This document shows positions 26,042-35,245 of a stretch of DNA of 64,000 bases, in pieces; the first letter of the stretch is position 1; each line of letters begins with the position of its first letter. Source of the stretch: CAZWDL01 sp964632995. Lineage in GTDB: Bacteria > Bacteroidota > Bacteroidia > Chitinophagales > Saprospiraceae. The notes beneath the pieces were generated by a model that saw only the letters and a program-made list of their open reading frames with translations, was not told the origin of the DNA and searched no databases. A program made the translations under genes and the position numbers. The stretch covers positions 1 to 64,000 of the forward strand of contig CAZWDL010000011.1 in NCBI GenBank assembly GCA_964632995.1, given 5' to 3'.

Positions 26042-26116
26042 CTATAAGGGTAAAATAGACGGGGTGTGACATTTTTTCAAAAAAATTGTCACACCACTTC
26101 CTACGTAACCTTATAG
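26042..26116. promoter_or_regulatory. Mirror-image divergent promoter of sigma operon and S8 protease
   Basis: Plus strand: TGTCACACC (26087-26095), 13 bases, CCTTATAG (26109-26116). Minus strand: exactly the same boxes, seen on the plus strand as CTATAAGG (26042-26049), 13 bases, GGTGTGACA (26063-26071). The two halves are joined by an A/T tract. The identical boxes and spacing in both directions look like a matched pair of -35/-10 elements read by one sigma factor, most simply the one encoded here. The sigma start codon is 19 bp from its box, the S8 start 52 bp from its own. Confidence 0.7.
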
Positions 26117-26168
26117 GGCCGCAAAAACAAACTCTCAAGCAGAGAACAAACTCAACAATCAAAAAAGA

Positions 26169-27719
26169 ATGAAAAGAAAAACACCGACCGACATTATTAC
26201 CCTTTTGATTTTCTTGTTAATTTGCACGTCCCCTAACCTTTTCGGACAACCCAACGCTTACCATCCCAACCAGCTAATCGTTAGGCAAAGCGCCAAAACC
26301 GACAAAGCAAAGCTGAAGGCCTGGAAGGACAAGCTAAACGCCAAGAAGATCAAAACCAGCCGCAGCGGATTTGAATTGTGGGAACTACCGGCCTCCAATA
26401 AACCGGACGGTATTGCAACCAAAGCCCGCCAGAACCTGCTCGAAATACTCAGCGGTGATGATCCCAAGGCCAAAGTCGACGGCATGGGTCTAAACTATAT
26501 TCTGGAAACGCCGGCTTCTCCCAGGGAGGTACTCGAATACCTTGGCCTCGATACCTACACCCCCTTTCCGTCCTGTACAGACCTGAATCTGGCGGCGCCC
26601 CGGGAGAAAAGCCGGTCGGTCGTCCGGATCGGCATCATTGACAGCGGCATTGATGAATTAATCATCAGCCGGAACTTCCCGAATGTGACCATCAACTATA
26701 CCGGCCGTTACAATTACGTAACTTCCGGCCGGCTGCCGGTCGACAGCGTAGGGCACGGCACTGAAATCGCCGGCATCATCGCCGGCGTCCTGCAAAGATG
26801 GCGGATTCCGCAGGCCGAAATTATTCCCTTCAAGATCGTGAACACCCAGGGACAGGGTAACGTGTTCGACCTGATCAGCGCCATCGAAGAGGCTGCCGCA
26901 GCGGGCGTACAAGTGCTGAACATCAGCCTGGGTTTTACCCCTAATCCCCGAGATAAAAAAACGATAAAGTTACTGCAAACAGCGCTCGATGCAGCCGGCC
27001 AGGCCGGCGTTATAAGCCTGGTCGCGGCCGGAAACCAAAGTTCCGATAACGATAGCCAGGCTTACCTCCCGGCTTCCTTGAAAGCGCCCAATAAAATTTG
27101 CGTTGCGGCCACTGAATGCGCCGCCGGACTGACCGGCTTCAGCAATTACGGCCGGGAAACGGTAGATTTTGCGGCGCCCGGCGCGGATATCCTCTGTCCA
27201 ACGCTCGGGGGTTACTGGATTTACGCTAACGGCACTTCCTACGCGACCGCCGTCGTTTCCGGGATAGCGGCCGCACTGGGCAGTACGCTGCCGGAGGCCG
27301 ACATGTCGGCCGTCTATTGCGCGCTTAAAAGCGGAGTACTTCCCCTAGAGTCCCTGGCTTCCCAGACCATCGACGGCGGCATCGCCGACGGAACCAAGGC
27401 CCTGGCTAAGCTGCTTGAAGGATGTAGCGCTTCCGCAAATGCCGCTCTTCTGCAACCCGCTTCCTCCACCCTTGTTGTACCGGATATCCACCTCTACCCC
27501 AATCCGGCGGCCGATGAAATCCGCCTGGAGTTCAAGGCCGGCCGGGCGAACACAAGACTACGGGTCATCGATGCCTTGGGGCAGGTCGTACATACGCGAT
27601 TCCTGCACACCGAAGCGGGATATAACGAGGTGCGAATCAATTTGCAACACTTGAGCAAAGGAACGTATTATATTTCCTGCGATGAACTGAACCGCATTAT
27701 TCCATTTGTAAAACATTGA
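26169..27719 (+). CDS. Secreted S8 subtilisin-like protease with T9SS-type C-terminal domain
   Basis: 516 residues. Signal peptide (LLIFLLICTSPNLFGQ), a propeptide-like region, then the catalytic triad D158 (GIIDSGID), H196 (GHGTEIAGIIAG) and S357 (NGTSYATAVVSG). The last 80 residues resemble a type A sorting domain of the type IX secretion system (LYPNPAADEIRLEF...LSKGTYYI). It should be exported and cut after secretion. It is alone in its transcript: an intrinsic terminator lies 450 bp downstream. The shared promoter with the sigma gene makes it a likely regulon member. Confidence 0.88.
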   Translation: MKRKTPTDIITLLIFLLICTSPNLFGQPNAYHPNQLIVRQSAKTDKAKLKAWKDKLNAKKIKTSRSGFELWELPASNKPDGIATKARQNLLEILSGDDPKAKVDGMGLNYILETPASPREVLEYLGLDTYTPFPSCTDLNLAAPREKSRSVVRIGIIDSGIDELIISRNFPNVTINYTGRYNYVTSGRLPVDSVGHGTEIAGIIAGVLQRWRIPQAEIIPFKIVNTQGQGNVFDLISAIEEAAAAGVQVLNISLGFTPNPRDKKTIKLLQTALDAAGQAGVISLVAAGNQSSDNDSQAYLPASLKAPNKICVAATECAAGLTGFSNYGRETVDFAAPGADILCPTLGGYWIYANGTSYATAVVSGIAAALGSTLPEADMSAVYCALKSGVLPLESLASQTIDGGIADGTKALAKLLEGCSASANAALLQPASSTLVVPDIHLYPNPAADEIRLEFKAGRANTRLRVIDALGQVVHTRFLHTEAGYNEVRINLQHLSKGTYYISCDELNRIIPFVKH

Positions 27720-27794
27720 TTAAATTGGGGTTCCGCAATTTTTAACCATCAAAAAAGGATTGTGGAAAAAATAAGTTATGAATAATTGGGTTAT

Positions 27795-27904
27795 TTATTT
27801 TGAAGCTAGACGAAGCAAAAAACGCAGGCATCCGTACTGACGGGGAGTATTTTTTAACAGTTTCCCCGAGCATGAAGTGTCGGGGAAGTATAGCTTCAAA
27901 ATAA
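27795..27904. repeat. Small palindromic element E7
   Basis: 110 bp bounded by TTATTTTGAAGCTA and its complement, with internal short repeats of CCCCG/CGGGG. It lies 75 bp after the S8 protease stop. Too diverged inside to place in the E1-E4 family. Confidence 0.35.
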
Positions 27905-28031
27905 GCAGCCAAGTGTTATAAGTTGTTTTCACACAACAAAGTGATTTAAACTATCTTGCATTGGCCTACAGCTGCCCCCTTGTGGAACCTGGACTTCGGC
28001 TTCTTGCCTTACCGGCAGGCAGGTTTTCTCC

Positions 28032-28071
28032 CCGGCCCTTCCCCGACACTGCGTGTAGGGGACAGGGCCGG
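28032..28071. other. GC-rich hairpin in the S8-CHAT spacer
   Basis: CCGGCCCTTCCCC pairs with GGGGACAGGGCCGG around a 13-base loop. Function unknown; the 27905-28166 spacer shows no gene. Confidence 0.35.
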
Positions 28072-28166
28072 AGCGCTTCGCCGGAATCCACATGGGATCA
28101 CCTTCGGCGGAATGAAAAAAGTTTAAAACCACTTCAACCCTTAACAAGCATCAAGCATTTTTCCCG

Positions 28167-28210
28167 GCAGCTTGCAGGAAGGACACCCTCTTCCTGCAAG
28201 CTGCTTTTTT
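28167..28210 (+). terminator. Strong intrinsic terminator before the CHAT gene
   Basis: A perfect 15-bp stem (GCAGCTTGCAGGAAG, 28167-28181, with its complement 28190-28204), an 8-base loop and six T follow each other, a textbook Rho-independent terminator on the plus strand. It isolates the CHAT gene from the S8 gene. Confidence 0.85.
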
Positions 28211-28275
28211 CCTGACGCCACCTGAGTCCCCTGGGAAAAGTAGTTTCTTGGAGGCCGGAGAATTAGAAATACGCC

Positions 28276-31226
28276 ATGATGACTTTTTTTAACGCAAGTG
28301 CGCCCTTTTTCCTTTCCCTGTTGGTACTGCTGCCTTTGATCACCCCCGCTGCTTGCCACGCACAGCAGGCGACCCGCTTGTTGGAACAAGCCGAACAAGC
28401 CCGCACCAATGGGGATTATACACGAGCGGCTACTCTGTTGCAGGAGGCTCTCGCCGGACCCCGAACCTACAGCGACTCCTTACGCGGATTACTCTACCAC
28501 AAACTGGCCGTTAATTATTATATGACGGACCAGTTTTCCGACGCTCAACAAGCCGTAGAGGAAGCTCTGAACATCCGACGCAAACAATACGCTCAACATC
28601 CGGATATCGCCCGCAGTCTTTATCTCAGTGCGGCGATCGATCGCTACACCTACTCCCTGGCCGGCGCCCGGGAAAAGATCCTGGAGGCGATCCGCATCAT
28701 GGAACGCTCCGAGCAGCTCGGTGAAGAGGATCGCGCAGAGCAGCTCGGTCGCTATTTCACCGAACTGGGCATCGTCCATAAATCATTGGGCGATTATTTT
28801 CAGGCGCTTCACTGCTGGGAAGAAGCCAAAGGATATTACAAGCAGCTCCCCTCCGCCCGTGAAGATCTCGCCTACCTCACCGAGCGCAAAGCACTCGTCC
28901 GCTATTACCTGCAAGACTACGACACGGCCTCCGAGCTCTTCAGGCGGGCCCGCCGCATCCTGGAAGAAGTCCCCGAGCGCAACCCCCTCCGTCTTGCCGC
29001 ACTATACAATAACCTGGGACTGACTTTGCAAAAGCAAGACCAGCACCTGGAAGCCAAAACCCTCTTTCAAAAAGCCCTGGAGATCAACCTCCGGCAAGGC
29101 CAACGAGCTAATGCACTCAACGTCATTCCCAACCTGATCAAGGTCAGCTATCAGCTGGAAGCCCCCGACGCAGCGGAAGCCTACTTCAACACCTACTTCC
29201 TACAAATTCCAGGTATCCTGGGCACCGAAAACCATCCTGTAGCCGCCCGGTTTCTGTGGTATAAGGCCGAAAGCGCTCTCCGCCTGAACCGCCGGCAGCG
29301 ACTGGCGCTCCTGCAACGGGCGATTCATACGCTGGCCCCCGCTTGCGACAGCCTTTCCCTGGCCGCCTATCCCAGCCCGGCCAACGACCTCATTCGCAAC
29401 CGCTCCGATTTGCTGATTCCTCTGCGTCTGAAAGCTCAATTGCTGCGGGAAGCCGCAAGGAATGCTTCCGATCCGGCGGCCCGCCAAACCCTCCTGATGC
29501 AGTCGCTGAACGGCAGCAAGATACTGGATACCCTCATCAGCCAGTTGCGCCAGGATTACGAAACCGCAGAATCCAAGTTCTTCTTACAGGAGCAGGCGCT
29601 GCGAGCCTACCAGGAAGCGCTCCTGACTGCCCTGCAATTGTACAGAACGACAGAAGACCCGTCGTTCCTGCACCAGGCCTACCAGTTTGCCGCCCAAAAC
29701 AAAGCGGTGCTCCTGCTGGAGGGCATCCAGAACCTGCGGGCCCAGGAAATTTCCGGCATCCCCGACAGCCTCATCATGTTGGAACGCCGGCTGCAGCAAC
29801 AATTTTATCAACTTGAGAAAGAACTGCTGGAACGCCGCAACAACCGCAAATCCCCGGATCAACTCCCGCAATCACTCCTCCAAACCCGCCGGAAATACCA
29901 GGAACTGGTACGGCGAATGGAGGTGGAGTATCCCCGCTACTATCAGCTCAAATACGCTCTCCTCCAGGCCCCTTCCGTAGCATCGATACAGGAAAAGCTG
30001 GATCAGGGAGAAGCCCTGCTCGAATACTTTCTGGGACCGGACACCATCGCCGTGTTTACAATTACCCGTCGCAACATCAAAGTGCACACCCTGGAGCGCC
30101 CCGCCGGCTTCGTAGATGCCTGTACCGCTTTCCGCAAATCAATCAGCAATTTTTCATCCTCCTCCCGGCAACGACGACTGCAACAATCCGGTGCGCAATT
30201 ATACCGGTGGTTGCTGCAAAAACCCCTGACGGCGCTCGACGCTTCCGTTCAAAAGCTGGTCATCATCCCCGACGGCGAACTCCTTTCTATCGCCTTTGAA
30301 GCGCTGCCCTCCACTCCCGAAGGACAGCCTTATCTCCTCGAGCAATACAGCATCAGCTATTTCTATTCCAACCGATTGCTCGACGATAACATCGACAACC
30401 AGCGCGTCGACTGGGCCCGGAAGGGATTCCTGGGCTTTGGCCTCGAATACGACGACACTATGCTCGCCCGCCTCAAAGCACTCGACACCCTGACCGATCA
30501 GCGCATCAACACGGGGCAACGGGCTATGGGCAAGCTCGAATATTCCGATGAGGAAGTGCTGGCGATCCGGCAACTCATGGGCGGAGAAGTTTTGCTCAAC
30601 TGGGAAGCTACCAAAAAGGCCTTCCTCCGGAAATCTCCCGATTACGCCATTTTACACCTGGCCATGCACGGCGTCGTAGATATTTACAACCCCATGTACT
30701 CCGCCCTGGTCTTTGCCCCTCAGAATGCCGATTCCAATGACCATCTCCTCTATGCAGCCGATGTTTATAATATGAACCTGCCGGCCAACAAAATGGTGGT
30801 GCTCAGCGCCTGCAACACGGGCTACGGCCCCCTGCGCACCGGCGAAGGCATTCGCTCCATCTCGCGAGCCTTTTTTCACGCGGGCAGCCCCAGCCTGATC
30901 GCCAGCCTCTGGGGGCTCCCGACCAGGCGACCAAAGATATCGCCACCCGCTTTTACGAGCTCCTTAAAAAAGGCCTCGCCAAAGACCGGGCCCTGCAACA
31001 AGCAAAACTGGACTTTTTCCGGAACGCCAGTCCCGCCTATCAGCACCCGGCGTACTGGGCACACCTCATCGCTATCGGTGATATGACGCCCATCGATCCG
31101 CCAGGATATTGGAATAAAACCCGACACCCCCTATTCTGGATGGCCCTCCTCGTTCTCCTCCTTGCCGGCCTGTGGCTCTTGAGCAAACTGAAAGCCACCC
31201 GTTCCACTTTGAATAAGAAAGCATAA
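28276..31226 (+). pseudogene. TPR-CHAT caspase-like membrane protein, frameshifted near the end
   Basis: Full design about 983 residues: signal peptide (FFLSLLVLLPLITPAACHA), tetratricopeptide repeats through about residue 500 (ARTNGDYTRAATLLQEAL, LYNNLGLTLQKQDQHLEAKTLF), a coiled region, then a CHAT protease domain with H798 (LHLAMHG) and C846 (VVLSACNTG). CHAT enzymes are caspase-like cysteine peptidases. At 30911-30915 five G stand where six are needed: with one more base the frame reads SLWGAPDQATKDIATRFYELL and continues to a membrane anchor (PLFWMALLVLLLAGLWLL) and TAA at 31224. As written, translation leaves the frame there and ends at 31086. Catalytic residues precede the shift. The lesion may be a real mutation, slippage at the G run, or an assembly error. 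Confidence 0.8.
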
Positions 31227-31241
31227 TTATTTTGTACAATC

Positions 31242-31376
31242 CTACACGCCGGTAATCGTATCCTCGATAACCACCCCGGAAGTAGTCCCTTCCTCCGTCG
31301 CCGGAGCAGTCGGTTCAGCAGCAGTTCCCAGGCTGGTGGAGAAAAAAAGCGCGATAACGATAATTACAGTAGTCAT
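31242..31376 (-). CDS. 44-residue secreted peptide candidate
   Basis: A short frame from ATG at 31376 to TAG at 31242 encodes a hydrophobic signal-like start (MTTVIIVIALFFSTSLGTAA) and a small Thr/Glu-rich mature part (EPTAPATEEGTTSGVVIEDT, then ITGV). It converges with the CHAT gene, only 16 bp from its end. No family recognised; the signal-peptide pattern is the main support. Confidence 0.4.
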   Translation of the reverse strand: MTTVIIVIALFFSTSLGTAAEPTAPATEEGTTSGVVIEDTITGV

Positions 31377-31655
31377 GATGATGGGCTTTTAGTGAATAAC
31401 GCTCTTGTCTTTCCCCCCTAAAAGGAGAAGAAGAACAGGGGTGGGACAGACAGAAAAGAAAAACTGGCCGCACCCGATTCAAGCACATCCTCGCACTTTT
31501 TTACAGCTTGTGATTGATTATCAGTTTTTTGAAATTTTAAAAACCAGGATTTAGTCGTATCATTATCCGGAATTTGGAAAAATTATCCATCCAACCTGAA
31601 TAATTTCTGGGTTTTCCGCTACCGGTTGACCCAGACCAAACGCCGAAGGTATCCT

Positions 31656-33182
31656 ATGGAGCAACTCAAACGACTGGCGCTGGCAGCCCGTGAGATCAAT
31701 TTAAAAGAAGCCGACCTGCTGACCGTTGACGCCAAACGAAAGAGCAAGTTAAATGCGTTTTACGCGGGCTTGGTCAACGGTCAGTTTGCGTCAGACAACG
31801 AGGCCGCCGAACATTTCTATGAGGCCGCTCCGTCTCACTCCAGTTACAAGAGCCTGAAAGCCAAACTCCGCAACCGGCTGATCAACACCTTTTTTTTCTG
31901 GGAACCGGGGGATAAGTATTCCAAGAGAGAAAAAGCCTACGCTTATTGTATTAAATATGCCGCTGTCGGAAAATTACTCACCAGCCTGAAGATCAGCGGC
32001 CTGGGATCGGAACTCATGAAAAAGGTATTCAAAAAGGCCATGGAGTATGAGTTTACCGATTACATCCTGGAGGCTAGCTTCTTCCTCCGCTCTTATTACG
32101 TATTCGACCAACCCGATGAAAAACAATCGGTCTATTACCAAGACCTCTGCCGGCAATACAATACGATACTGGGCAGCGAAATTGAGGCGGGAAACTACCT
32201 GCTGAAACTCATGCTCCCGCATGTCAATAACAAATCCAGCGGCCGGGACACCCTCCAGCAGGCGCTGCACTACCACGAACAGCTGAAACCCTATCTGGAA
32301 AAGTTCAACTCTCCCCGCCTTTACCTGATGGACTTCCACATCCGATCGATGGGATATCTGAGCGTGAACGATTACCGGCAGACCACTGAGGTCTGTAACC
32401 AGGCCATCCGGTATTTTGAAAATAAAACCTACCAGTACAAATCTGCCGTCTCGGCCTTTTACCACCAGTTGTTAGTGTGTCACACCCAGCAAAAACAATT
32501 CCCGGAAGGGAAGGTCGTTGCGGAAAAAACCCTCCGGCTCCAAAAACCAGGCTCCTACGGCTGGTTCCTCAACCTCAGCCTTTACCTGACCCTCTCTTTT
32601 CACTCCCGGGCCTATCAGGAGAGTTACCACATCCTGGGACGGGCCTTATCCAATCGCAAGCTGAAACAAATGCCGATCCACTTGCAGGAAAAGTGGCGCA
32701 TCTGCCAAATGTATGTGCACTTCCTCATCTTCGCAGACAAAATCCGGATGGAACCCGGCGACAAGCGCTTTTCCAAAGTTAAAATGGGGCGTTTCCTCAA
32801 CAGTGTGCCCTTGTTTTCCAAAGATAAAAGAGGCCTCAATATTCCCATCCTGGTCATCCAAATCCTCTTCATCATCCTGAAAAAAGACTACAACCGGGCG
32901 ATCGACCGCATCGAAGCGATCGAAAAATACTGCACCCGCTACCTGAAAAAGGACGACAACTTCCGGAGCAATTGTTTTATCAAAATGCTTCTCCAAATTC
33001 CCATCTCCAACTTTCACCGGGCCGGCATCGAACGGCGTACGGCCAAATATCTCGAACGACTGAAAGCCGAACCGCTGGCCATCTCCAACCAATCCCACGA
33101 GGTAGAAATCATCCCCTACGAAGATCTGTGGGAAATTTTGATCAATGCGCTGGAAACCAAAACCTACCACCCGCGTGCTTAG
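31656..33182 (+). CDS. Large helical-repeat protein of unknown function
   Basis: 508 residues from ATG 31656 (TTG at 31626 would add ten basic residues). No signal peptide and no catalytic motif. Sequence is rich in helices with aromatic spacing like degenerate TPRs (QALHYHEQLKPYLEKFNSP, VCNQAIRYFENKTYQYKSA, AYQESYHILGRALSNRKLK). Similar long helical cytosolic proteins recur in Saprospiraceae-type genomes, in my recollection, but I cannot name a family. It follows the CHAT gene by about 430 bp and may be a scaffold; this is only a guess from neighbourhood. Confidence 0.7.
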   Translation: MEQLKRLALAAREINLKEADLLTVDAKRKSKLNAFYAGLVNGQFASDNEAAEHFYEAAPSHSSYKSLKAKLRNRLINTFFFWEPGDKYSKREKAYAYCIKYAAVGKLLTSLKISGLGSELMKKVFKKAMEYEFTDYILEASFFLRSYYVFDQPDEKQSVYYQDLCRQYNTILGSEIEAGNYLLKLMLPHVNNKSSGRDTLQQALHYHEQLKPYLEKFNSPRLYLMDFHIRSMGYLSVNDYRQTTEVCNQAIRYFENKTYQYKSAVSAFYHQLLVCHTQQKQFPEGKVVAEKTLRLQKPGSYGWFLNLSLYLTLSFHSRAYQESYHILGRALSNRKLKQMPIHLQEKWRICQMYVHFLIFADKIRMEPGDKRFSKVKMGRFLNSVPLFSKDKRGLNIPILVIQILFIILKKDYNRAIDRIEAIEKYCTRYLKKDDNFRSNCFIKMLLQIPISNFHRAGIERRTAKYLERLKAEPLAISNQSHEVEIIPYEDLWEILINALETKTYHPRA

Positions 33183-33616
33183 AAAACAGAGCGCTCTTCT
33201 ATTTTCTCCTCTTTGGAAATGACGAGGGTGACAGCTGGCTTTTCAGAAAAGGCAGTTGTCATCTCGAAAGCCTTTTATATTCGGATTGCTGCCGGGTAAA
33301 AAACAGGGCTCCCGCCACAGCGTGGCCCGATGTCCTTTTAATGGAACAAAGTAGAATGAATAGCACCTGATAAATTGCTAACGCTTCTTTTTTTAAAAAT
33401 ACAAATTCCTGATTTACATCATTTTGTAATTTTTACCTGAAAAATAACCCCATTACTGTTCCGGCCAATTCGCGATTTCATGTCCTTCCTTCCCCCACCT
33501 TATGCCGGTATATTTGACCTGTGAGCGGAAAACAACAACAGCCCATACCGGCAATATCCGGCACAAATGTTTCCATTTAATTTTCATTCACATTCGTTAA
33601 CCATTAATTCATTATC

Positions 33617-33913
33617 ATGAAAAAGTTTTTTCTTTTCGCCCTCTTCTGCAGCCTGAGCCTGGCCACTTTCGCTGGCAATGTGGCCATTCAGAACCTGGAG
33701 ATCGCCGACGCCGAGCAAGTCCTGCTGAGCGAAGAACTCTCCGCTGATGCGACCATCGTTGCGGTCAATTTCATGGAAGAAACCTGCACGGTAAAAACCA
33801 AGACCACCATCACCGACGCGGACGGCAATACGACCACCATCGAAAGTGAAACGACGGTCAACATGAGTTGTGCAGAACTGGTGAGAACGGCCATCAAAGC
33901 TGTCAAAGAGTAA
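33617..33913 (+). CDS. Small secreted protein with cysteine pair, paralogue 1
   Basis: 98 residues: signal peptide MKKFFLFALFCSLSLATFAG, then a mature part with two cysteines 28 residues apart (CTVKTKTTITDADG...TTIESETTV NMSC). Alternating polar/hydrophobic residues suggest a short beta hairpin closed by a disulfide. The next gene encodes a protein with the same motif. It starts about 430 bp after the helical protein; a TATATTTG box at about 33510 could be its promoter. Function unknown. Confidence 0.7.
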   Translation: MKKFFLFALFCSLSLATFAGNVAIQNLEIADAEQVLLSEELSADATIVAVNFMEETCTVKTKTTITDADGNTTTIESETTVNMSCAELVRTAIKAVKE

Positions 33914-33933
33914 TCACCCGAACTGTGGTGTAA

Positions 33934-33959
33934 CGAGTTCCCGGACAAGCGGGAACTCG
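33934..33959. terminator. Hairpin between the two small secreted-protein genes
   Basis: CGAGTTCCCG (33934-33943) pairs perfectly with CGGGAACTCG (33950-33959), loop GACAAG. No T-tract follows, so it may be a processing or attenuation site rather than a full terminator. Confidence 0.45.
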
Positions 33960-34053
33960 CTACTTACTCCTCTCCAAGTTTTTAAAAAGCATTCAATTGT
34001 CATTCAATCAATACCCGGCCTGCGCACCGCACAGGCCCCTAAAATTCAACGTC

Positions 34054-34338
34054 ATGAAAAATCTTATGCTCGCATTTGTACTCGTATTCGGCTGCTCCCT
34101 GGGCCATGCATCCAACGGTCAGCTCGCTCCGGCTCCCGAAATCGAAGTCATGGATGTCCTTATCCTTGACCAGTCTGACCTGGAACTCCCGGATGAGGCC
34201 GCCGGCGAATGCACCTTCACCATCAGAACCGAACTCGACGACGGCACCAGAATTGAATCCGAGGTGACCGTCTCCGACCTGTCCTGGTGGGATTGCACCA
34301 AAACCAAAATTGGCGTCTGGTGGACCAATGACTTTTAA
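34054..34338 (+). CDS. Small secreted protein with cysteine pair, paralogue 2
   Basis: 94 residues from the ATG at 34054, chosen because it begins a signal peptide (MKNLMLAFVLVFGCSLGHA). The mature part ends in ECTFTIRTELDDGTRIESEV...SWWDC, matching paralogue 1 in C-T-hydrophobic, R/K-T, IESE-x-TV and the closing cysteine. The tryptophan-rich tail (SWWDCTKTKIGVWW) is its own. It lies 91 bp before the GLPGLI gene. Confidence 0.7.
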   Translation: MKNLMLAFVLVFGCSLGHASNGQLAPAPEIEVMDVLILDQSDLELPDEAAGECTFTIRTELDDGTRIESEVTVSDLSWWDCTKTKIGVWWTNDF

Positions 34339-34429
34339 TCAGGAAAAGTGCGGCGCGTAACCCACCAATGCTCTCCCGGCATGGGATGGTTGCGCGCTGC
34401 AATTGCTCAAACCTTCAAACTCAAATATC

Positions 34430-35242
34430 ATGAAACGAATTCCGATACTGTGCCTGCTTTCCCTGCTACTCAGCCATGTTCAGGCCCAACAGGTCGAAGC
34501 CGATTTATTCGTATCCTATAAGTACCATCATCAATTTGACCTTACGACGGATGCTAAAACTGACTCCGTTGTGCTCTTTGCCGACATCGATCACCAGCTC
34601 GCTTGGTATCAGAATGTATCTTACGACCACAAAAAAGCCACAAAGGCCGAAGTGAAAGACGGCGACAATGGATTCGTTATCCACAACAAGGTGAAACTAT
34701 CGGATGAAACCGGCACCCCCCTGTTTACAGACCTCCAAAACAATCGTATTCAGGAGCGAAAGATCACCATGGTCGATGGGAAGAAACAAGCCTTTATCGT
34801 CAGCGATAAAGCCCGGAATATCCGGTGGTCGCTAAAGGAAGAATTCAAGGAAATCGGCGGCCGTTTTTATTGCCAGAAAGCCGTAGGCGTCCTGCGGGGG
34901 CGTACCTATACGGCCTGGTTCGACCGCAGCATCCCGGTTTCCATCGGCCCCTGGAAGCTCCACGGGTTGCCCGGACTGCTCGTCGAAGCAGTGGATGAAA
35001 AAGGTCAGGTGGCCTTCACCCTGTCCTCCGTCTCCTATCCGTGCACGATCCAAAAGACCATCAGTCCGCCCCTTAACGGAGCGTCGGTCTCTTTAGAGGA
35101 GTTCGTCGACATCGAAAAAAACGTGGCCGAAGGCTACATCAAATATCTCAAATCGAAAATGCCGCGCGGCGCGGTAACCAGGATCACCTCCGTTTCCAAA
35201 ACCCCCGGACTGGAAGTCGACTATTCATTTGATGAAAAATAG
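34430..35242 (+). CDS. GLPGLI family secreted protein
   Basis: 270 residues with signal peptide (CLLSLLLSHVQAQ). The family is named for a conserved motif, here GPWKLHGLPGLLVEA near residue 193, followed by KGQVAFTLSSV. GLPGLI proteins are widespread in Bacteroidota, are exported, and usually sit beside a TonB-type outer membrane protein; their biochemical role is unknown. The ATG at 34430 fits the signal peptide. The next gene starts 4 bp after its stop, so both are one operon. Confidence 0.88.
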   Translation: MKRIPILCLLSLLLSHVQAQQVEADLFVSYKYHHQFDLTTDAKTDSVVLFADIDHQLAWYQNVSYDHKKATKAEVKDGDNGFVIHNKVKLSDETGTPLFTDLQNNRIQERKITMVDGKKQAFIVSDKARNIRWSLKEEFKEIGGRFYCQKAVGVLRGRTYTAWFDRSIPVSIGPWKLHGLPGLLVEAVDEKGQVAFTLSSVSYPCTIQKTISPPLNGASVSLEEFVDIEKNVAEGYIKYLKSKMPRGAVTRITSVSKTPGLEVDYSFDEK

Positions 35243-35245
35243 GTC

